Positions 14,501-18,719 of a stretch of DNA of 18,719 nt are shown piece by piece. A program made the translations under genes and the position numbers. Every line of letters starts with the position of its first letter. Position 1 is the first letter of the stretch. The notes beneath the pieces are model-generated. The model ran no database searches. It worked only from the letters and a program-made list of their open reading frames with translations, and had not been told where the DNA came from. Origin of the DNA: DAIRVC01 sp036803025. Lineage in GTDB: Bacteria > Chloroflexota > Anaerolineae > Anaerolineales > E44-bin32. The stretch covers positions 1-18,719 of the forward strand of contig DAIRVC010000039.1 in assembly GCA_036803025.1 (NCBI GenBank), read 5' to 3'.

Positions 14501-16365
14501 NNNNNNNNNNNNNNNNNNNNNNNNNNNNNNNNNNNNNNNNNNNNNNNNNNNNNNNNNNNNNNNTTGTCAGGCTCAAGCGCGGCGGCGCGCTCCATCGGAG
14601 GGACGGCTTCGCTCGGGCGGCCAAGGCGGCGAAGCGCCTGGCTCCAGGCCGCCTGCACGGCGGCGCGATCGGGAAGCGCCTGCGCGGCCCGATGGAGAGT
14701 GCTCTCGGCCGCCTGCGAGTCGCCGGCCTTCTCCAGGACCTCCGCCAGGGCGATCCAGGCTGCCGATGACTCGGGCGCCTGGTCGAGGGTCTCCGCAAGG
14801 GCGGCAGTGGCCTCGTCCGTCAGGCCTTGCGCCGCCAGCGCGCGCGCCCGGAGGATCTGCAGTTCGACGGAGTCGGGTGCCCCCTCGAGGAGGGCGTGGC
14901 AGGCATTGCTGGCAGCCTGATGGTCTCCGGCTTCGAGCGCACACGCCGCGGCCTGAATGAGTGCTGAAGGGTCTTCGCTGGCAAGTTCTTCCCAAGTGCG
15001 CCGAGCCTTGTTGTATTCGCCGGCCGACTGCAGAGCGGCGGCCAGTTGCCGCCGAGCGCCCGACCGCGTCGGCTCGAGCCCGAGCACGATGGCCGACTGG
15101 TGGGCACTGGACTGCGTATCCCCGGCTTCTGTCAGGAGACTGGCGTAGGCGACACGCGTACCGGTGTCGGTCGGATTGACGGCGAGGCACTCGGCGTACA
15201 CATCCAGGGCACCCGCGATCTGCCCGGAGGCGTGGAGCGCCTGGGCCAGTTGGGTCAGCCACGTTACGCTGCAGCCATGAGGTTTGGAGGCGACCTTGTC
15301 CCGGGCATCGTCGAGCACGGCCGCCGCCTGAGCGGATTCCCCCAATCGACTCAGGGCGTACCCGGCCGCAATCTGCTCCTCGAGCGAGGCGGGGGGATCC
15401 GCCAGGGCGGCGAGCGCGGCCTGCTCCTGGCCCGCATCGGCCAGCGACTTGGCCAGCCAGGCGCGGCGCAGGGGGGTCGGCCGGGCGTGGACCGCCTGCC
15501 GGCGTGCCTCCAGCCCGGTAACGGCGTCGCCCGACTGCCCGGCTGCCTCGGCCATCTGGTCGGCGACCTCGGCGGCCGCGTCGGCGGCCGCGTCCCAGGC
15601 ATTCTCCAGCGCCCGGATGGCATCTGGGGCGCGGCCCTGCAGCCTCAGGCTGAGGGCGCGGCGCATCATGTCCGCCAGCGAATTGGCGCCCAAGTCGGAT
15701 CCCTTCGCCTGGTGGTTGTTCAGACCCTGGCTGAGGGCGCGCGCCAGGGCGATCTCTCCGCGGTCTGCCAGCGCCTCGAGGAGGCCGATGTCGAAATCGG
15801 GGACCGCAAATAGGAGCGTCTCGGACGCCCGATCCGGATCCGCCATCGACAACAACGCTCGGCCGGCCATCAGCAGCCCGTCCGGCACTTGGCTCTCGAC
15901 CAATGCCCGCAGAAGCCCAGCCTGGTCGGGAATGAGGGGCAGGGCGCAGGCCAGCGGCGCGAGCCAGGCAGGTGGATTCTGAAGGACCCAGTCGACGAAC
16001 GCGCGAGGTCCTCCGCTGCGACCAAGCCGCAGGAGCCCAACAGCCAATAGCGCCGCAGTGTGAAGGTCGGGGGGGACCGTGCCGGCCTTCCCGGTCTCGG
16101 GCCACGCATTTTCGGCTTGCGCCTGAAGACCGGCCTCCAGGCTAAGGTCGTCAGGAACCTGCGACCAGCCCAGGCACTGCATGGCCAGGTCGGCGGGCGT
16201 CGCCTTGTCCGGCTGGCCCGAGGCGATCAGGCGCTCGAGGTTGTGTGGGTCCCGCAGGGAATCCCAGGCCTGGGGCACCCGCAGCAGCCGGGCGACCAGG
16301 GTTGAGAGCGCCGTCGGCTCGAGCTGTTGACCTAGCGCGTCGAGGATCTCGTCGTCGCTGCGCAT
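11593..16365 (-). CDS. Giant TPR-repeat protein (about 1590 codons, interrupted by N gap)
   Basis: A cytosolic scaffold-like protein with no signal peptide or TM segment. The N-terminal about 230 residues are helical with weak repeat character. The rest is a near-continuous TPR superhelix in about 34-residue steps, with typical A-helix/B-helix text such as AWIALAEVLEKAGDSQAAESTL and, near the C-terminus, SAEAHFLAGVALKHMKSYARA. Roughly 40 repeats would fit, a length-based estimate. No catalytic domain is visible, so a protein-binding platform is the natural reading. The 100-N gap covers about residues 601-634. Both flanks are TPR in the same nominal frame, but the gap size is a placeholder, so true length is unknown. 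The start at 16365 follows the two-TM gene by 16 bases with AAGGCGG upstream. The end overlaps the caspase-fold gene by ATGA. Confidence 0.88.
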   Translation of the reverse strand: MRSDDEILDALGQQLEPTALSTLVARLLRVPQAWDSLRDPHNLERLIASGQPDKATPADLAMQCLGWSQVPDDLSLEAGLQAQAENAWPETGKAGTVPPDLHTAALLAVGLLRLGRSGGPRAFVDWVLQNPPAWLAPLACALPLIPDQAGLLRALVESQVPDGLLMAGRALLSMADPDRASETLLFAVPDFDIGLLEALADRGEIALARALSQGLNNHQAKGSDLGANSLADMMRRALSLRLQGRAPDAIRALENAWDAAADAAAEVADQMAEAAGQSGDAVTGLEARRQAVHARPTPLRRAWLAKSLADAGQEQAALAALADPPASLEEQIAAGYALSRLGESAQAAAVLDDARDKVASKPHGCSVTWLTQLAQALHASGQIAGALDVYAECLAVNPTDTGTRVAYASLLTEAGDTQSSAHQSAIVLGLEPTRSGARRQLAAALQSAGEYNKARRTWEELASEDPSALIQAAACALEAGDHQAASNACHALLEGAPDSVELQILRARALAAQGLTDEATAALAETLDQAPESSAAWIALAEVLEKAGDSQAAESTLHRAAQALPDRAAVQAAWSQALRRLGRPSEAVPPMERAAALEPDXXXXXXXXXXXXXXXXXXXXXXXXXXXXXXXXXXSALALGDVSLARATLETAREGHPQSAELLTALAQTLLADRQPESAVQAAEQASLLDPSSQPALRALRQAALETGREDLALRALQRLVSLRPGDSQAWLDLAGSALRSADSLLARTALARAFQSGRRIPGILRQAASVYLRMDSPKRAQRTLRRAVALDAQDAALVRLLAQTSELAGDGETAVQAWLTAAALEPGHAEAFVRAARALEALSRWNAACDVWQKAVELQPDNPALMAGLGNAYKGAGLVRQTLDTYAQAVALDPANADLLQAAGLACLDLQAYAEAADLLEKAAFLAPGQPAIALSLAESQLHLGRTADCAAALDQASASAPLPARGLAMRALCLAEEGQVPGAIESFERACQVQTAAADEARWVAKAGLRLGRWQEAEHALRSALQAEAASTHLQLALVQTRLQSLTVGWILNQLEAHHHARQAGLLDAELLDSIAAEIPQGGEAQAAGMLEPLLHALRGDASDSDWDSLNGRVLSQLDDGLALPLAVAHLRASRPHQALDLLQALAAHRRPSPLAALLQGLTLSLLAKPEPGRASLETARLDPVLRPAADALAARLALLEQNADQALASLNAAVAAWPDESVWHNQLASLYLQSDDFAAAIPHLQQVLEADGENAEATVALARALRQNGQLPEARQVFSQAVALFPVQTPVWREAGEVALSTGDFEQAEAWFERACTLSPSDGDCLIGAARAALARGKSRQAVERAQAAARLAPADANVLCGLGEILEAQGKFAEALQAYDSAIANAQDAIPALLCRGRLLVRLGRAQEAAEGLSAALTESSSNDRAWAALAEICEATGDLPTALRSAANAVRIAPRNPGHHHTLGRLARRSGQLDRALDELHKAEQLGGGAAALLLEIGRVHEDRRERSLALDAYERAIAVEPQSAEAHFLAGVALKHMKSYARACRMLKKAVDLNPKDPEAHHQLAAVRALDLVHGGLQQATVHP
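14464..14563. other. Assembly gap (100 N) inside the giant TPR gene
   Basis: A round-number run of N is a scaffold placeholder. It falls in TPR-coding sequence, where near-repeats easily break assembly. Missing repeats or an undetected frame change are possible. Confidence 0.98.
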
Positions 16366-16381
16366 GGCGCCGCCTTAGGGG

Positions 16382-16717
16382 TCAGGCCGTCGCCCACTGG
16401 ATCTGCATGATCACCCAGTAGGCTGCGAAGATCATCACCAGGCCGAGAGTCACCAGGAAGATGCCGACGCCGCTGGCCGTTCGAACGAGGGCGTTGATGG
16501 ATCCGACCAACTCGGAGGCGCTGTTGACCAGGCCCGTGACCTCTTCGGCCAGCCCTTTCTGGGCCAACTGGGCCGAGTGGCGTGCCAGGGCCTTCACTTC
16601 CTTGGAGTAGCCGCGGGTGATGAGGACCAGCACGCCGATGAGCATGCACAGGCTGCCCAGCAGGAAGACGGCAGCCGCAACGATGATTTGAAGGTCACTC
16701 AGAGAGAGGGGAATCAT
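16382..16717 (-). CDS. Two-TM small membrane protein, unknown function
   Basis: A 111-aa protein I cannot assign to a named family. TM1 is about residues 10-34 and TM2 about 81-104. Between them an amphipathic, probably helical segment (YSKEVKALARHSAQLAQKG ... SASELVGSINALV) of about 45 residues could form a coiled coil on one side of the membrane. The loop carries Lys/Arg and Glu in a heptad-like spacing. It is the first gene after the sigma-54 promoter and precedes the giant TPR gene by 16 bases. A membrane anchor or receptor for the TPR/caspase-fold proteins is a reasonable inference but untested. Its GGAGG ribosome-binding site, five bases before the ATG, lies within an 11-bp hairpin (16721-16748). 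Third codon positions are strongly GC, supporting a real gene. Confidence 0.8.
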   Translation of the reverse strand: MIPLSLSDLQIIVAAAVFLLGSLCMLIGVLVLITRGYSKEVKALARHSAQLAQKGLAEEVTGLVNSASELVGSINALVRTASGVGIFLVTLGLVMIFAAYWVIMQIQWATA

Positions 16718-16720
16718 GGT

Positions 16721-16748
16721 CGCCTCCAGACGCTCGGGTCTGGAGGCG
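16721..16748 (-). promoter_or_regulatory. Hairpin occluding the ribosome-binding site of the two-TM gene
   Basis: On the minus strand CGCCTCCAGAC (16748-16738), a six-base loop, and GTCTGGAGGCG (16731-16721) form an 11-bp perfect stem. The GGAGG at 16727-16723 is the Shine-Dalgarno for the ATG at 16717 and is fully paired. No T-run follows, so it is not an intrinsic terminator. Confidence 0.75.
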
Positions 16749-16753
16749 GGTGT

Positions 16754-16770
16754 TGCAAGGAGCGTGCCAG
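16754..16770 (-). promoter_or_regulatory. Sigma-54 (-24/-12) promoter of the TPR/caspase-fold/ftsZ operon
   Basis: The minus strand reads CTGGCACG-CTCC-TTGCA. This matches the sigma-54 consensus YTGGCACG-N4-TTGCW at every strongly conserved position, with exact GG-N10-GC spacing (G16767 as -24, C16755 as -12). The predicted start is about 16743, inside the 5' arm of the following hairpin. It lies in the 60-base gap directly after an NtrC-type activator gene. RpoN itself is not in this window. Confidence 0.85.
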
Positions 16771-16777
16771 GGCCGAG

Positions 16778-17953
16778 TCAGGCGGTGGGGCTGCGGAACT
16801 CCGCGGGCAGGTGGCCGATATCGATCAGCTCGTCGTCGCAGAACAGGACGGCCCGCTCGATGACGTGGCGAAGCTCGCGGATGTTGCCGGGCCAGGGGTG
16901 GGCCTTGAGGGCGTCGATGGCCCGCGGGGTGATGCCCGTGACCCGATTTCCCGTAGACAGGTTGATCTTGCGGATGAACGTCCCGACCAGAGCCGGGATG
17001 TCGGCCATCCTTTCGCGCAGCGGCGGCAGGTGCAGGTCGACGACTTTGAGGCGGTAGTACAGGTCCTCGCGGAAGGAGCCGGCCTTGAGCAGGGTGGGGA
17101 GATCGCGGTTGGAGGCGGCGATGATCTGGATATCGACCGTGATCTCGTTGACGCCGCCCACCCGTCGGAAGCGGTGCTCGTCCAGGACGCGCAGCAGCTT
17201 GGCCTGCATGTCGGGCTTGGTGGATGAGACCTCATCCAGGAACAGAATGCCGCCGTCGGCGACTTCGAGCAGCCCCGGCTTGCGCTTCTGTGCGCCTGTG
17301 AAGGCGCCGGCCTCGTGCCCGAAGAGCTCCGATTCGATCATGGTCTCAGGCAAGGCGGCGCAGTTCACGGGGACGAATGGTTTGTCGGCGCGCGGCCCGA
17401 TGGCGCGGATGTATTGTGTGAGGACTTCCTTGCCGGTTCCGGTCTCGCCGGTGATCAATACCGAGACTGAGGCCTGGGCGGCTCGCTCGGCTTCGTGGGC
17501 CACTTGCTGCATGACGGGAGTCTCGCCGATGACCCAGTCGGTGTGTTCGCGCAGCGAGCGCCGCAGCAGGTCGAGCTCGCGGCGCAAGGCGACGACCTCG
17601 CGCGAGCGTTCGACGGCCTGCAGCAGGCGGTCGAGGTCAAGCGGCTTCTGCAGGAAGTCTTGAGCGCCCTTCTTCATGGCCTCGACCGCCATCTCGACCT
17701 CGCCAAAGGCGGTGATGAGAATGACCGGCGGGCTGGGCTTCTCGCGCGCCAGGCGGTCAAGGAGCGTCATGCCTGAGCCGTCTGGGAGCACGACGTCGAG
17801 CAGGATGATGTCGGCTGCCCCGGCATCGATGACCTTGTGTGCCTCGGCCAGGCTGCCGGCCTGCAGCGCTTCGTATCCGGCGTCGCTCAGTGCGGCCGAC
17901 ACGAAGCTGCGGGCGGTCTCCTCGTCGTCGACCACCAGGACCGTTGCGCTCAT
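16778..17953 (-). CDS. NtrC-family sigma-54 response regulator lacking a DNA-binding domain
   Basis: A 391-aa two-component regulator. The receiver domain (1-118) has acidic pocket Asp9/Asp10, phosphoacceptor Asp53, Thr81 and Lys103. The AAA+ sigma-54 interaction domain (about 142-370) has Walker A GETGTGKE (169-176), the sigma-54 contact loop GAFTGA (216-221), Walker B GGILFLDEV (234-242) and the arginine-finger region FREDLYYRL (294-302). The protein ends at EFRSPTA just after the AAA+ lid; the usual Fis-type helix-turn-helix (about 60 residues) is missing. There is no room for it in another frame, since only 60 bases remain before the next gene. HTH-less relatives such as Helicobacter FlgR activate sigma-54 from solution. 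Its ATG overlaps the kinase stop (ATGA), making them a cognate pair. The next promoter downstream is sigma-54 type. Confidence 0.95.
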   Translation of the reverse strand: MSATVLVVDDEETARSFVSAALSDAGYEALQAGSLAEAHKVIDAGAADIILLDVVLPDGSGMTLLDRLAREKPSPPVILITAFGEVEMAVEAMKKGAQDFLQKPLDLDRLLQAVERSREVVALRRELDLLRRSLREHTDWVIGETPVMQQVAHEAERAAQASVSVLITGETGTGKEVLTQYIRAIGPRADKPFVPVNCAALPETMIESELFGHEAGAFTGAQKRKPGLLEVADGGILFLDEVSSTKPDMQAKLLRVLDEHRFRRVGGVNEITVDIQIIAASNRDLPTLLKAGSFREDLYYRLKVVDLHLPPLRERMADIPALVGTFIRKINLSTGNRVTGITPRAIDALKAHPWPGNIRELRHVIERAVLFCDDELIDIGHLPAEFRSPTA

Positions 17954-18719
17954 CCTCTGCTCCCGCTTTCCGTTTCGGCTGCCGGTACCTGAATGGTGAA
18001 GACCGTCCCGGCGTCAGGGAAGCTCTGCACTCGAATGGTTCCTTTGTGGGCCATGAGGATCCGCCGGCTGATGGCCAGGCCGAGGCCCGTCCCGTCCTTC
18101 TTGGTGGTGAAGAAGGGTTCGAAGATGCGCTCCTGAATATCGGACGGGATTCCCGGGCCGGTATCGGCCACCTTGAGCTCGACCATCGCGCCCTGCTGCG
18201 TCTGGCTGGGCGCCAGGGTGACGGACAATGTGCCGCCGCTGGCCATGGCCTGCATGGCGTTCGAGATCAGGTTGACGATGACCTGCTCCAGCGTGCGTGG
18301 GTCCGCCGCCGCCAGCGGCGTGGACGGCTCGAATGCCGTGTGCGTGGTCACGCCGGCCTGCCGCAGCCGAGGCTCCCAGCGGCCCAACAATCGCTGTGTC
18401 AGGTCAGCCAGATCGAGCGGCTCGATCTTCAATTCAAGCGGGCGGGCGAAGAACAGCACGTCGCCCATGAGCTGATCGAGACGCAGACACTCCTTGCGGA
18501 TGCGTTCGAGCGATTCGGCCAACGGATGTTCTTTGCCCAGACGCGAGGCCACCAACTGCACGCCCGTGGAGATGTTGTTGATCGGATTGCGCACCTCGTG
18601 CGCGAAGATGGCGGTCACCTCGCCGAGCAGGGCGCGCTGAGCCAGGATCTCCGTACGATCCTCGATCGCCTTACGCTCACTCTGGTCGCTGAAGAGCACC
18701 AGCAGGCGAGTCGGGCCCT
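17950..18719 (-). CDS. Sensor histidine kinase (NtrB-type), N-terminus outside window
   Basis: The visible 256 codons contain the end of a PAS-like sensor (LLVLFSDQSERKAIE) followed by a full kinase core. The dimerisation helix has H-box IFAHEVRNPINNIS, with the phosphorylated His encoded at 18600-18598. The ATP-binding domain has N-box VIVNLISNAMQAM, G1 DTGPGIP, F-box FEPFFTTKKDGTGLGLAIS, and C-terminal strands ending in VFTIQVPAAE. Upstream bases remain in frame to 18719 (GPTRLL before a GTG at 18699), so that GTG is not the true start and the gene continues out of the window. No TM segment is visible in this part, so membrane location is unknown. It overlaps the response-regulator gene by ATGA and is its probable phosphodonor. 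The PAS-plus-core layout resembles NtrB, which typically controls sigma-54 activators. Confidence 0.95.
   Translation of the reverse strand, partial: GPTRLLVLFSDQSERKAIEDRTEILAQRALLGEVTAIFAHEVRNPINNISTGVQLVASRLGKEHPLAESLERIRKECLRLDQLMGDVLFFARPLELKIEPLDLADLTQRLLGRWEPRLRQAGVTTHTAFEPSTPLAAADPRTLEQVIVNLISNAMQAMASGGTLSVTLAPSQTQQGAMVELKVADTGPGIPSDIQERIFEPFFTTKKDGTGLGLAISRRILMAHKGTIRVQSFPDAGTVFTIQVPAAETESGSRG

Noticed and set aside
14573..16105. 510-codon minus-strand frame inside the giant TPR gene
   Set aside because: It is out of phase with the TPR frame, has low-complexity Arg/Gly/Pro composition, and no start context.
11593..16365. CRISPR or DNA tandem repeat array suggested by repetitive Ala/Leu code
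   Set aside because: The repetition is protein-level TPR periodicity of about 34 residues with diverged DNA; there are no identical spaced repeats.
16721..16748. Terminator separating the regulator gene from the downstream operon
   Set aside because: The stem runs into the ribosome-binding site and ATG of the next gene with no T-run; a translation-gating role fits better.
18697..18699. GTG at 18699 as the histidine kinase start
   Set aside because: The frame stays open to the window edge with PAS-like residues upstream and no ribosome-binding site; the gene continues outside.

Overview
The window looks like a high-GC bacterial draft contig, roughly two-thirds G+C by eye. It has two runs of N (5206-5215 and 14464-14563). 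The protein set fits an Anaerolineae-like member of the Chloroflexota: large TPR proteins, a TPR/caspase-fold protein and a lone FtsZ ending in LDLPAFLRRR. That placement is inference from gene content; no taxonomic marker was searched. Almost every gene is on the minus strand, so the biological order runs from high to low coordinates.

Minus strand, in order: a sensor histidine kinase (18719-17950, N-terminus outside the window) overlaps by ATGA with an NtrC-type response regulator that has no DNA-binding domain (17953-16778). Immediately after it lies a near-perfect sigma-54 promoter, CTGGCACG-N4-TTGCA (16770-16754). It faces a tightly packed seven-gene run (16717-6098): a two-TM protein, a giant TPR protein, a TPR protein with a C25/CHAT-like caspase-fold peptidase domain, a TIM-barrel protein, FtsZ, a 71-aa protein and a 61-aa membrane protein. 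A second sigma-54-like site precedes the TIM-barrel/ftsZ part. The 71-aa protein aligns with the C-terminal domain of the caspase-fold protein. I read this as one signal-controlled system: kinase, enhancer-independent sigma-54 activator, then protease/TPR/FtsZ effectors. It is the most interesting part of the window.

Next comes a degenerate LytR-CpsA-Psr-like anchored protein with its own promoter (5999-5220). After the 10-N gap lies a polar amino-acid ABC importer: lipoprotein (5002-4187), permease (4099-3212) and ATPase (3210-2476). Two mutually exclusive hairpins sit between the lipoprotein and permease genes, over the permease ribosome-binding site.

The only plus-strand gene is tRNA-Leu(GAG) (2338-2419), with a textbook TTGACA-16-TATAAT promoter and a strong hairpin behind it. 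Divergent from it are plsX (2262-1243) and fabF (1246 to beyond the left edge), a fatty-acid/phospholipid synthesis pair joined by ATGA. No CRISPR array, insertion sequence, rRNA or attachment site was seen, and no gene-free stretch exceeds 300 bases.
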